Below, piece by piece: positions 17,215 through 25,577 of a DNA stretch of 32,144 nt. Position 1 is the stretch's first letter. Every line of letters starts with the position of its first letter. The translations under genes and the position numbers were made by a program. Under the pieces are notes generated by a model. It had not been told where the DNA came from and ran no database searches. It saw only the letters and a program-made list of their open reading frames with translations. Source of the DNA: Planctomycetota bacterium (GTDB lineage: Bacteria; Planctomycetota; Uabimicrobiia; Uabimicrobiales; Uabimicrobiaceae); contig JAJDCR010000011.1 in the NCBI GenBank assembly GCA_029260735.1, positions 1-32,144 of the forward strand, read 5' to 3'.

Positions 17215-19437
17215 ATGGCTATGAATTATCCCGTTTTTATTGAAGAAACTTTTAATGGTAAATTTTGGGGACATATCATTCATGAGCCTAACATTGCCGC
17301 TTTTGATACATCTCCTCAAGGAGTTTGTCGCCAACTCAAGGAAGCACTTCTTTGGTTGGCGAGGAAACAAGCTCACCCGGGTCCTTTAACGATAACCGGT
17401 GAACAACTCTTGACTATCTCAGTTCCTTTACGCCCTGAGTACAATGTTAACGAAAAGCGCTACCCTTGCTCGGAGATTATCTCGCTTAGGGTATCTTGCT
17501 ACTTTGGTGCGGATGAAGATGACTCTCTTCTATGTTTTATTCCTAAAGTCTCTGAGTCCTTTCATTTTTTTGAAAAGAATAAGCTAAAAGAATTGGTTCA
17601 GTACAGCGTACAGAATATCTTTAAGGGGGCCTCTCCTGCCGAGATAATTTCTTACTTGCCTGGTAAATCTGAACAGCTTATGAACATTCAAATTCCTACT
17701 AAAAAAACTTTTTTGGGGTGGGGATCTTGTAAAAAAATGAGAGAGCTGGATATTATAGGAACATCTATGAACTCGCGCCCTAGTAACTATGGTAAAGCTT
17801 GGGAGCGAGAAGAAATTGTTCAATCAATGTTGCAATCTTTAGATTGTGAGCAAGGGGCGAATATTCTTCTAGTTGGGGAACCAGGAGTAGGGAAAACAGC
17901 AATCCTTCATGAGGTGGCGACGGCTTTTCGTAAGTTGAAAACTTCTCGTCCTCTCTGGCTCAGTAGTGGTTCACGGATTGTTTCGGGTATGTCCTATTTT
18001 GGCCAGTGGGAAGCTCGCTGTCAAAAAATTGTCATGGAGCTTGCTTCTCTCAAGGGAGTTTTGGTCATTGATGATCTTATGGGGCTAGTGAGCGCAGGGA
18101 AAATTCGCAAAGAAGATAGTGGGGTGGCAGAGTTTCTGATGCCATTTTTGGTCCGGGGTGATTTTACGATGATTGTGGAAGCTACCCCAGATACTTTAGC
18201 TGCTTGTCGGCGAATTTTACCAGGTTTTACTGATCTCTTTAAAGTGATTACGGTGGCCGAGTGCGACCGAAGTAAAACTCTCAAAATACTAGACAGTTTC
18301 ATTTCTCAATTAAGTCGAAACCAGATGGTAGAGACTGAAATTGGAATTTCTTCCCTCATTTATCAGCTTTTTGCTCGCTTCATTCCTTACCGAAAATTTC
18401 CTGGGAAAGTGGTGGAGTTTTTGTATGAGCTGTTGCCCCAAATATCCAAAGAAAAAAAAATTGATCGCTTTATGGTCATTGAGTCTTTCCTTAAAAAAAC
18501 GGGTTTACCAGAGATTATTTTACGAGATGATATACCTTTAGACTCTAAAGACGTTTTGGATTTTTTTCACAAACAAGTGATTGGACAAGAAGAAGCTTGC
18601 TTAAGGGTTACTGAATTAGTGTGTTTGTACAAGTCAGGAATCAATGACCCTGGTAAGCCTGTTGCTAGTTTTCTTTTTTGTGGGCCTACTGGAGTAGGAA
18701 AAACCGAAATGGCCAAGGCTTTGGGAAAATATTTTTTCCAATCAAAAAATGAAAAACGGGAAGCACTTATACGTTTAGACATGAGTGAATACTCTACTTT
18801 GGGGAGTGCTACTCGTTTGCTGGGAGGAGAGTATGAGCCAGGAGAGCTAGGACAAAAAATAAGAGAACAACCTTTCTCTGTTGTTCTTTTAGATGAAATT
18901 GAAAAAGCTGCTCCTGAAGTTTTTGATGTCTTACTTTCTATTTTGGGAGAAGGACGGATGTCGGATTCCTTAGGAAGAGTGATTGATTTTCGTAATGCGA
19001 TTATTATTATGACGTCGAACTTGGGAGTCAGTGCAAACTCTGCTTTAGGGTTTAAAAATACAAAGTCAGAAAATTATTCGGGGGCGGTGGCTAAGTTTTT
19101 TCGACCAGAACTCTTTAATCGACTGGATGCGATTATTCCTTTCCTTGGTTTGGAGAAAGAGTCTTTGCGTGATATTACGCAAAAAGAACTCAGAAAGGTT
19201 GAGAAGCGAGTGGGGATGAGAAGGAGATCAATAAGCTTGGAAATAGATGATAATCTCTTGGAGCACATAATACAAAAAGGGTATAAGCCTGAATATGGAG
19301 CTCGGCCTTTGAAGAGAATGATCGAAGAGTTTGTGGCAACTCCCCTGTCCTTTTTTTTAGTAAAAAACCCTCATTTCTCTCAGAAAAAACTGAGGCTTTG
19401 TTGGGAAAAGAAGCAAGTCGTCGTGCAACCCCTATAG
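17215..19437 (+). CDS. Clp/Hsp100-like double AAA+ ATPase with atypical N-terminal domain
   Basis: 740 residues. Two AAA+ modules are present. The first has Walker A GEPGVGKT (221-228) and Walker B VLVIDD (282-287, Asp in place of the usual Glu). The second has Walker A GPTGVGKT (490-497), Walker B VVLLDEIEKA (556-565), sensor-1 IIIMTSN (596-602) and sensor-2 GAR (695-697). This is the ClpA/B/C layout without the ClpB middle domain and without a Clp-N repeat pair. Residues 1-170 are different: residues 5-50 loosely recall a HicB-like alpha/beta fold (YPVFIEETFNGKFWGHI, then an amphipathic helix). ALGFK at 610-614 sits where ClpP-docking loops occur in ClpA/X/C. It is probably an unfoldase, co-transcribed with the MscS gene. 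Confidence 0.88.
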   Translation: MAMNYPVFIEETFNGKFWGHIIHEPNIAAFDTSPQGVCRQLKEALLWLARKQAHPGPLTITGEQLLTISVPLRPEYNVNEKRYPCSEIISLRVSCYFGADEDDSLLCFIPKVSESFHFFEKNKLKELVQYSVQNIFKGASPAEIISYLPGKSEQLMNIQIPTKKTFLGWGSCKKMRELDIIGTSMNSRPSNYGKAWEREEIVQSMLQSLDCEQGANILLVGEPGVGKTAILHEVATAFRKLKTSRPLWLSSGSRIVSGMSYFGQWEARCQKIVMELASLKGVLVIDDLMGLVSAGKIRKEDSGVAEFLMPFLVRGDFTMIVEATPDTLAACRRILPGFTDLFKVITVAECDRSKTLKILDSFISQLSRNQMVETEIGISSLIYQLFARFIPYRKFPGKVVEFLYELLPQISKEKKIDRFMVIESFLKKTGLPEIILRDDIPLDSKDVLDFFHKQVIGQEEACLRVTELVCLYKSGINDPGKPVASFLFCGPTGVGKTEMAKALGKYFFQSKNEKREALIRLDMSEYSTLGSATRLLGGEYEPGELGQKIREQPFSVVLLDEIEKAAPEVFDVLLSILGEGRMSDSLGRVIDFRNAIIIMTSNLGVSANSALGFKNTKSENYSGAVAKFFRPELFNRLDAIIPFLGLEKESLRDITQKELRKVEKRVGMRRRSISLEIDDNLLEHIIQKGYKPEYGARPLKRMIEEFVATPLSFFLVKNPHFSQKKLRLCWEKKQVVVQPL

Positions 19438-19446
19438 CACTTATTT

Positions 19447-19486
19447 ACTTTCGGCAGTAAAGCACTCTCATTTGACTGGCGAAAGT
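19447..19486 (+). terminator. Hairpin terminator after the AAA+ gene
   Basis: ACTTTCGGCAGT (19447-19458) pairs with ACTGGCGAAAGT (19475-19486), 11 of 12 positions, with a 16-nt loop. GGGTTAATTATTTTT follows. It lies 10 bp beyond the AAA+ stop codon and upstream of hemE. Confidence 0.65.
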
Positions 19487-19527
19487 GGGTTAATTATTTT
19501 TGAAAGATCTTTTCATAAGGAACCTCT

Positions 19528-20550
19528 ATGAATTCTCGAGAACGATTTTTAGCCGCCTGTCGGCAGGAAAAACTAGACTACCCTCCTATATGGGTAATGC
19601 GACAAGCGGGACGTTATCTTCCTGAGTACCTAGAATTAAAAGCTAAACATGGTTTTTTAAAAATGGTGCAAACTCCTAATTTAGCGAGTGAAGTTACTCT
19701 TCAACCTATACGTCGCTTTGACTTAGATGCTGCCATTCTCTTTTGTGACATTCTTGTTATTCCTGAAGCAATGGGGCAACCATACAACTTTAGAGATATC
19801 GGAGGGATTGCGATGGATTTTGCAGTCTCTTCTCGGAAAGATATAGAAAAACTTTCTCCTGATGCTATTGAGGATAAGTTGCACTATGTAGCAGGGGCTA
19901 TTGAAGCAACTCGAGAAAAATTGGGAGAAGAAAAAGCCCTTATTGGTTTTGGAGGATCTCCTTGGACTTTAGCCACCTACATGGTGGAAGGAGGAAGCTC
20001 AAAAAACTTTGCTCGAATAAAAACTCTTTTTTATCAAGAGCCAGAGTTATTCTCCTTACTCCTTCAGAAAATTACCCAGGCTTTGGAAAAGTACTTTCAG
20101 ATGCAGATTCAAGCAGGAGTAGATGCTTTACAGATTTTTGATAGTTGGGCAGGAATACTTTCTGATCACACCTATTGGGACGCTTCAGCTAAGTATATGG
20201 CACAGTTGGTGGAGAGCATTCAAGGGCAGGTTCCTGTAATTGTCTATGCTAAGGGAGCTCACCACTGGTCACAGACTCTGGCTCGTACAAAAGCAGATGT
20301 ATTGGGGTTAGATTGGAGTATTCCTCTTTCGCGTTTTCATGATATGCTGGGTGGTAAGTTCGCTGTTCAAGGTAATCTAGATCCTGTTTTAATGAGCACC
20401 AGTCCCGAAATTGTACGGAAAGAAGCTCGCCGGATTTTAGACGATTTTGGTTCGAGGCAAGGCCATATTTTTAATTTGGGGCATGGTATTTTACCTGATG
20501 CTAAGGTTGCCTGTATGGAAGCTCTTGTGGAAACTGTAAGAGGCAAGTAG
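19528..20550 (+). CDS. hemE: Uroporphyrinogen decarboxylase
   Basis: Decarboxylates the four acetate side chains of uroporphyrinogen III to give coproporphyrinogen III in haem synthesis. 340 residues, the normal length. The N-terminal signature RQAGRYLPEY is at 25-34, catalytic Asp at D74 in FCDILVIPEA, the second signature GFGGSPWTLATYMVEG at 140-155, and the C-terminal FNLGHGILPDA is intact. AAGGAA lies 6 bp before the ATG. No other haem gene is in the window; it stands alone between two terminators. Haem demand fits the diheme cytochrome encoded upstream. A 19-bp stretch spanning its last codons is duplicated just downstream. Confidence 0.97.
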   Translation: MNSRERFLAACRQEKLDYPPIWVMRQAGRYLPEYLELKAKHGFLKMVQTPNLASEVTLQPIRRFDLDAAILFCDILVIPEAMGQPYNFRDIGGIAMDFAVSSRKDIEKLSPDAIEDKLHYVAGAIEATREKLGEEKALIGFGGSPWTLATYMVEGGSSKNFARIKTLFYQEPELFSLLLQKITQALEKYFQMQIQAGVDALQIFDSWAGILSDHTYWDASAKYMAQLVESIQGQVPVIVYAKGAHHWSQTLARTKADVLGLDWSIPLSRFHDMLGGKFAVQGNLDPVLMSTSPEIVRKEARRILDDFGSRQGHIFNLGHGILPDAKVACMEALVETVRGK

Positions 20551-20578
20551 ACTAAACTCTAAGAGGTAAGTAGACTAA
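20537..20578. repeat. Short tandem duplication across the hemE stop
   Basis: TAAGAGGCAAGTAGACTAA (20537-20555) recurs as TAAGAGGTAAGTAGACTAA (20560-20578), one mismatch, on a 23-bp step. The first copy contains the hemE stop codon. It looks like a recent local slippage duplication with no coding consequence. Confidence 0.7.
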
Positions 20579-20594
20579 CTAGATTATATAGACC

Positions 20595-20670
20595 ATAAAA
20601 TGCGGGTTCTACCTAAGATAATTAAGATAATCAGATAAAACGATTCTTTAAGGTAGAACCCGTATTTTAT
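20595..20670. terminator. Bidirectional terminator between hemE and C25-like gene
   Basis: ATAAAATGCGGGTTCTACCT (20595-20614) pairs with AGGTAGAACCCGTATTTTAT (20651-20670), 19 of 20 positions, with a 36-nt loop. A-rich and T-rich ends flank a GC-rich centre on both strands. It sits between convergent genes and overlaps the stop codon of the minus-strand gene at 20667. Confidence 0.8.
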
Positions 20671-22796
20671 TTTGAAAATTGCAAAGTTATCTCTTTTTTC
20701 TTCTCAGGCTTTTTGGGGAAATGTAGTACATAAATGTATCTTTCATAGGCATCAACCATAAAAGTACTGCGTTTCCCTTCTGCTTCTTTCTGATTAGCTA
20801 AGACCTGGATATTTGAATAAGCCTGGTTTTTGAAATCTTTTGACATCGGTAAGCGAAAGAAATATAAGAGCATAACCCGACGTGTCTCTTTGTTTTTAAT
20901 ACTTTTAACAATTCCGGCTACTTCACTTCTGGGAGGCATACGAGTAAAGTATTGTTCGGTTTTTGCTTGGGGTAAGCGATTTACGGGTGTTTTTATGAGT
21001 ATCTTGTCCTGAGAAATAAATTTTCCTTTTACAGGTTTTTTTTGAGGGGACTTTAGGCTAGGGTGACCTAGTTTAAGTTCCGGATCTCCCCACAGCCGAA
21101 AACTCAAAGCTACTCTATTTACCTTGGCTGTTTCTTCGTGCCCTCGTTTCTCTTTTAGTTTAGCTAAACAAAAAAAGTAGTTACGAGCAAAGAGGAGGGC
21201 TTCTCCTAGAGTGTAATTATGATAAAGAAGACCATCACTAAATGCCTTTATGAAAGAACTTCCCGAGGCACTATGGATGTTCGTGACACTTCCAATAAGT
21301 CCGCAAGCCCCTGAATCAAAGATATGTTTAGCGGTTGGTTCCTCTAAGGAATGGCAGCTTTGTAAAACGACTAAAGGAACTCCTTGGAGATTTCTTCTGA
21401 GTTTTCTCTGGAGTTCTGTGCGTATCCTTGGAGGAACTTGGTCTCTTTCCATAAAGGCTATGTTCTCCTGATCCAGCTTTTCATATAAAAGATCCTCAAA
21501 GCTTCGAAAAATACGCTGATCGGTGACATGCCCTTGGTAAATGATTAAATGTGCCTTATTAGCAGCGGACAAAATATCAGGAGCGTTAGAGGGTTGTTGG
21601 TAAAACTCATCTATAGGAACTCCCCAGTTCTTGAATTCTTCTGCTGTAGCAAGAGAAATTGTGTGGGCTAAAGGAAGTTCCCCAAAATCAGAGAAAGGAT
21701 TTGCTACCATCAATACTCGGTTTTCTGGTTGATTCAATAGGCGTAATCGTCCAATGCTACGAGCCATGAGTAGAGATGTTTCTTTGAGAAAAGGAGAGGG
21801 GAATCGACCTACTGCTAGCGCAGGAGTTTTCTCATTAGTGGGAAGCACACACGGCTCGACAAAAACCTGATATTCTTCTTCCTTAGAGGGAATAATCACT
21901 TCCGACTCTCCTATCGAATTATAGTCTGCTAGGATGGTTAGAGAACGTGGTTTTATCCTGTGTCGGTGAATGAATTTAAATACTTTTTCCTCGGCTTTTT
22001 TGGGATCTTCTGATCGACTAAACACTACTGGCGCCTTGCGAGCAAAGCTGAGGTAAGGAGCTAGCCAAGCAGTTTTGCCTATCTGGGGCTCTTTGGAAGG
22101 AGTTCGAGTTAAAATAATGTTGAGTATATTTTTTTTGCCGATACTCTGGACAATCTGATTATCAGTGACAACACCTGTGCTCAATGAATTTTCAGGAAGC
22201 TCTTTCGCGAGTTTTGTTTTCCATTTAGTTACTTGGGCAGGGGTATTTAGCCAAATATGAGAAGTGTTTAGTTTCTTTAGCATATCGAAAAGTGCTTTTT
22301 CATGAGGACTTTTCTCTTGAAAAGGGATGAAGGGAATTTTTCGATGTGCAGCAAAGGTTGCTCCTCGGATCATGGCTTCAGCATTACTTACTTCTGCAAT
22401 AACGACCTCTTCTGCTTTCTCCCAAAAATTTTGCGCAATATCGATAGCAGCTTGGGTAGGAAAAAGACTAATTTTTTTTTCCTGAAAAGCAAGATGTTGG
22501 TATATTGAAGAATGAGATGTTGTAAACATTAAGCAATTTTTATTTCCCAGCCTACTAACAAGTTTTCTCACACTTTGTTGCGAAGTGGGTGAAATGGCCA
22601 GGAGTAAAGGAATTTTGTCTTGTTCAAGTTTTGCGATTAAAGGAGCAACTATAGGGAACAACCACTCTTGTTTCTCTTCTACAACAATAGCTTCAATATG
22701 TGATAGATCTGCCTGAACAGAAGTAAGAACAAGTCTATGAAAAAATATAGATAGGAAAATGGGAATAATGAGAGCGACAAAAAGTTGCTTTCTCAT
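20667..22796 (-). CDS. Secreted C25 (gingipain)-like clan CD cysteine peptidase homologue
   Basis: 709 residues with a signal-type N-terminus (MRKQLFVALIIPIFLSIFF, likely cleaved near residue 29), so it is exported or membrane-tethered. Residues about 320-580 resemble the C25 peptidase domain: the His site QGH (421-423, after LIIY), the Cys site QSCHS (479-483, after VVL) and the terminal GDPELKLG (570-577). The His-Cys dyad thus appears present. Residues 30-310 form a repeated alpha/beta region with no family I can name; the C-terminal 120 residues are basic and unassigned. AAAGGAG lies 6 bp before the ATG. It follows the ATP-grasp gene by 75 bp on the same strand and ends at a terminator, suggesting it closes that operon. 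The substrate is unknown. Confidence 0.75.
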   Translation of the reverse strand: MRKQLFVALIIPIFLSIFFHRLVLTSVQADLSHIEAIVVEEKQEWLFPIVAPLIAKLEQDKIPLLLAISPTSQQSVRKLVSRLGNKNCLMFTTSHSSIYQHLAFQEKKISLFPTQAAIDIAQNFWEKAEEVVIAEVSNAEAMIRGATFAAHRKIPFIPFQEKSPHEKALFDMLKKLNTSHIWLNTPAQVTKWKTKLAKELPENSLSTGVVTDNQIVQSIGKKNILNIILTRTPSKEPQIGKTAWLAPYLSFARKAPVVFSRSEDPKKAEEKVFKFIHRHRIKPRSLTILADYNSIGESEVIIPSKEEEYQVFVEPCVLPTNEKTPALAVGRFPSPFLKETSLLMARSIGRLRLLNQPENRVLMVANPFSDFGELPLAHTISLATAEEFKNWGVPIDEFYQQPSNAPDILSAANKAHLIIYQGHVTDQRIFRSFEDLLYEKLDQENIAFMERDQVPPRIRTELQRKLRRNLQGVPLVVLQSCHSLEEPTAKHIFDSGACGLIGSVTNIHSASGSSFIKAFSDGLLYHNYTLGEALLFARNYFFCLAKLKEKRGHEETAKVNRVALSFRLWGDPELKLGHPSLKSPQKKPVKGKFISQDKILIKTPVNRLPQAKTEQYFTRMPPRSEVAGIVKSIKNKETRRVMLLYFFRLPMSKDFKNQAYSNIQVLANQKEAEGKRSTFMVDAYERYIYVLHFPKKPEKKKEITLQFSK

Positions 22797-22871
22797 TTTT
22801 TACTCCTTTAGGGTGAGCTTTCTGAAGAACGGCGAAGATTTTTTAACACAAATTTGAGATATAGACATATC

Positions 22872-23759
22872 TTACTCACAACGGCTTAATTTAGCCCGAA
22901 GTCCACAAGCATTTGCCATTTGAATAGCAAGTCCAGGGCGAGCATTTGCTTCTAAAACCAAAGGACCTTGTTCTCCATCGAGAATTATATCCACTCCTAA
23001 ATATCCTAACCCAATTGCTCGGCTTAATCGGCTAGTCATAGACAGTATTTTTTCCCACTGGGGGATTAGAATGTCTTCTATTTTCTCACAGGTATCTGGA
23101 TGATGAGAAACGATCCTATTTTTATGTACTCCTCCACAAGTTTCCCCTTTATCGAGATGGATACCTACTCCAATAGCTCCTTGGTGAAGGTTAGCTCGTC
23201 CTTGAGATGTTTGGGTGGGAAGTCGTAACATCGCCATGATAGGAATGTTGTGACAAAGAATAATTCGAATGTCAGGAGTTCCCTTTACGGCTAACTTTTC
23301 ATAGATAATATGTGGCTTGATGAGTTGCTCTATAATGATTTTATCGGGACGTCCTCCTAGAGAGTATAAACCTGCTAGAATGGCGGATATTCGGTACTGA
23401 ATATCCGCAAAAGAAAAAACATTTCCATTGGGAGTCTCAAATCTATTACCATCGTTTTTAGATATAACTATAATACCGCGTCCCCCAGAACCTCGAGAAG
23501 GTTTTACGACAAATTCGGGGTGATTTTCAACAATATGAAGGAATTGCTTAACATCACCTAAATATTCAATAACTCCATAAGTTTGAGGTACGGGCACTTG
23601 CTCTTCTTGGCAAATTCTTTTGGTAATTAGTTTATCATCGACACGAGGATAGAGAGCCCTTGAGTTTACTTTTTGTATAAAAAAATTACGGGCGTTAAGA
23701 CCAAGAATTTCATGGCTTCGAAGTTCCCATGGCCACGCCCAAAAGCGCTTTATTTTCAT
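22872..23759 (-). CDS. RimK-related ATP-grasp ligase (alpha-L-glutamate ligase-like)
   Basis: 295 residues, ATP-grasp amidoligase that should join a carboxylate, probably an amino acid, to an amine using ATP. Visible elements are MKIKRFWAWPWELRSHEILG at the start, KPSRGSGGRGI (86-96) for nucleotide binding, DIRIILCH (163-170), and the metal site with D257 and LEANARPG (269-276). This is the family repeatedly found beside 7TM-transglutaminase proteins, and here its ATG overlaps that gene's stop by 4 bp, so the two are translationally coupled. It differs from the true RimK encoded across the divergent promoter. No signal peptide, so it acts in the cytoplasm. Substrate unknown. Confidence 0.9.
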   Translation of the reverse strand: MKIKRFWAWPWELRSHEILGLNARNFFIQKVNSRALYPRVDDKLITKRICQEEQVPVPQTYGVIEYLGDVKQFLHIVENHPEFVVKPSRGSGGRGIIVISKNDGNRFETPNGNVFSFADIQYRISAILAGLYSLGGRPDKIIIEQLIKPHIIYEKLAVKGTPDIRIILCHNIPIMAMLRLPTQTSQGRANLHQGAIGVGIHLDKGETCGGVHKNRIVSHHPDTCEKIEDILIPQWEKILSMTSRLSRAIGLGYLGVDIILDGEQGPLVLEANARPGLAIQMANACGLRAKLSRCE

Positions 23760-25330
23760 GGTTTTTCCTTTTTGGCTGCAATAATATCACGAAACCTTAT
23801 CAATTCAGTTAGTCGATATCCTGTATAGCGACCCAAAATTAAGAGGGCACTAATAATAAATAGTTGTGCTTCGGGGTAGGTGACAGCTAGTAGGCCTAAC
23901 TCTTGCCAGGAAAGTAGGCTATAACAACAAAAAGCAACAAGGATAGTTCCTGCGAGCATTTTTAATGAACTACGGATTCCATCTTCTTCAACGCTAATAT
24001 AAAATCTTTCGACCAACATGGTTAAAATTATAATAGGTAAAACTACTGTCCGAGCACTCGGGGTGAGTTCTAAGTAATCTAAGAGAGAAACGCCCATAAC
24101 CATACACAGAACTACGAGGGTGAGGATAATGCCCAGACGAGGGAGAATAAGAAGCTTAAGGCGATTTAATAAACCGCGACTAGATAGACCGACGAACATG
24201 ACTATTAGAAAAATGGCTAGTCCGGTTCTCCAGTCAGCGTAAACAAAGCTCAAGGCGATGAGGCAGGGAGCAAAAGTACCAAAAGTGCTCAAGCCAATAA
24301 TACTACGAAAGATGACTGTGATTAAGGTTCCTAGAGGAAGAAGTAGTAATACAGCAATAGCATTTTGCATTTCAGAAGGCATCCGAGTGAGATCAGCTAC
24401 GGCCAAAAGTGAGTTGGTTTGAGAAAGGGCCGAAGTCGGGGAAACAGGCAGCTTTTCTATTGAAATTTGGTAGTCCCACTCTTTTGCACCTGTCACTTGA
24501 ATTACTTTATCATAATCGTAACCAACTAGGATATAGCTAGCGGGTAGCTGGCGAGCATAGCCGTAATTGGGATCATAAGAAATCCAGTGGTTTTCGAGAT
24601 AAACCTCTACCCATGTGTGAATTTTGGCTTTTCTTGTCTTTTCTAATACGTAGCCTACAGCAATACGGGAAGGAATTTTTCCTGCTCGACATAAAGCAAC
24701 CATTGCACGGGCTTTTCCTAGAGAATTTCCTATTTTTTGATGTAGTGTTTCCTTGGCATCTATGGAAGAGCTTTCTCCCCCCAAGGCAATTTGGTCAGAG
24801 CAGTATTGAAAAATTTGGTCGGCCAATTTTTCTTTGTCTAATTTCTGAGCTCTCCATTTTTGTAGAATCTTTTTTATGTTAGAGCTTTTGGCTTGTATTC
24901 CTTTCTGCTTTGTTAGATACTTAGCTTGAAGATTGGCATCTAGTAATTCTTTGTACATCGATGGCTTGTTTTGTGGCTTGAGCCGAATATCAAATTCTGC
25001 CGTAAAATAGATTTTCTCTGTATCCGTTAGAGCAACTGCAATGGCCTCTCTTCTTTTGGTACTTTGGCTGCGGAGGATATCCATGAGCAATCCTGAGCGT
25101 AAGAATTTTTCCTGGAAGATTCTACTTTGTGAGCTTGTGCGAGGAAGAGACATTTGAAGGCGCATTCCTGCTTTGGCTTTGTTAATGATTACTTTATAAC
25201 TTAAGCGCCAAACACTCTCACCTGGAGAAAGTTTGGCTTTTAAGTCACTTTTCACTCTCCATGTGATTAATGTTATAGCGACCAGAGCAATAAAAATCGC
25301 ACTTATAATGGTTAGTTTTTGTTCTTTCAT
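23756..25330 (-). CDS. 7TM protein fused to inactive transglutaminase domain
   Basis: 524 residues. One N-terminal transmembrane helix (about 7-24) is followed by a periplasmic region with a transglutaminase-like core (about 160-280). Its His (H238 in IHTWVEVY) and Asp (D253 in SYDPNYG) are kept, but the catalytic Cys position is alanine (A207 in GKARAM), matching the known inactive family. Residues about 322-505 hold the 7TM-transglutaminase membrane block (LLLLPLGTLITVIF to FIISALLILG). It is likely a membrane-bound peptide-binding sensor, scaffold or transporter component working with the coupled ATP-grasp ligase. No clear ribosome-binding site; it is the first gene of the minus-strand operon. 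Confidence 0.92.
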   Translation of the reverse strand: MKEQKLTIISAIFIALVAITLITWRVKSDLKAKLSPGESVWRLSYKVIINKAKAGMRLQMSLPRTSSQSRIFQEKFLRSGLLMDILRSQSTKRREAIAVALTDTEKIYFTAEFDIRLKPQNKPSMYKELLDANLQAKYLTKQKGIQAKSSNIKKILQKWRAQKLDKEKLADQIFQYCSDQIALGGESSSIDAKETLHQKIGNSLGKARAMVALCRAGKIPSRIAVGYVLEKTRKAKIHTWVEVYLENHWISYDPNYGYARQLPASYILVGYDYDKVIQVTGAKEWDYQISIEKLPVSPTSALSQTNSLLAVADLTRMPSEMQNAIAVLLLLPLGTLITVIFRSIIGLSTFGTFAPCLIALSFVYADWRTGLAIFLIVMFVGLSSRGLLNRLKLLILPRLGIILTLVVLCMVMGVSLLDYLELTPSARTVVLPIIILTMLVERFYISVEEDGIRSSLKMLAGTILVAFCCYSLLSWQELGLLAVTYPEAQLFIISALLILGRYTGYRLTELIRFRDIIAAKKEKP

Positions 25331-25577
25331 TTGTTTCTTTTCAAATTAAGTACACTTAGATTTTGGTTTGAAAGGAGAAAATTGTTTTTCAAGCAGGCTA
25401 AGTATACTTGGATATCTTGTCTAAAAACAAAAATAAAAAATAAAAATAGATTTTATATTGTAAAATTTAATTTTAATGAATATATTTTCCTTGTTAACTA
25501 GGATTAGTCTTGTCTTGAGAGACGTTCTATGTTTTAACTAAACTCCCTAGGGGAAAAAAATCTTTAGAAAGATCACA

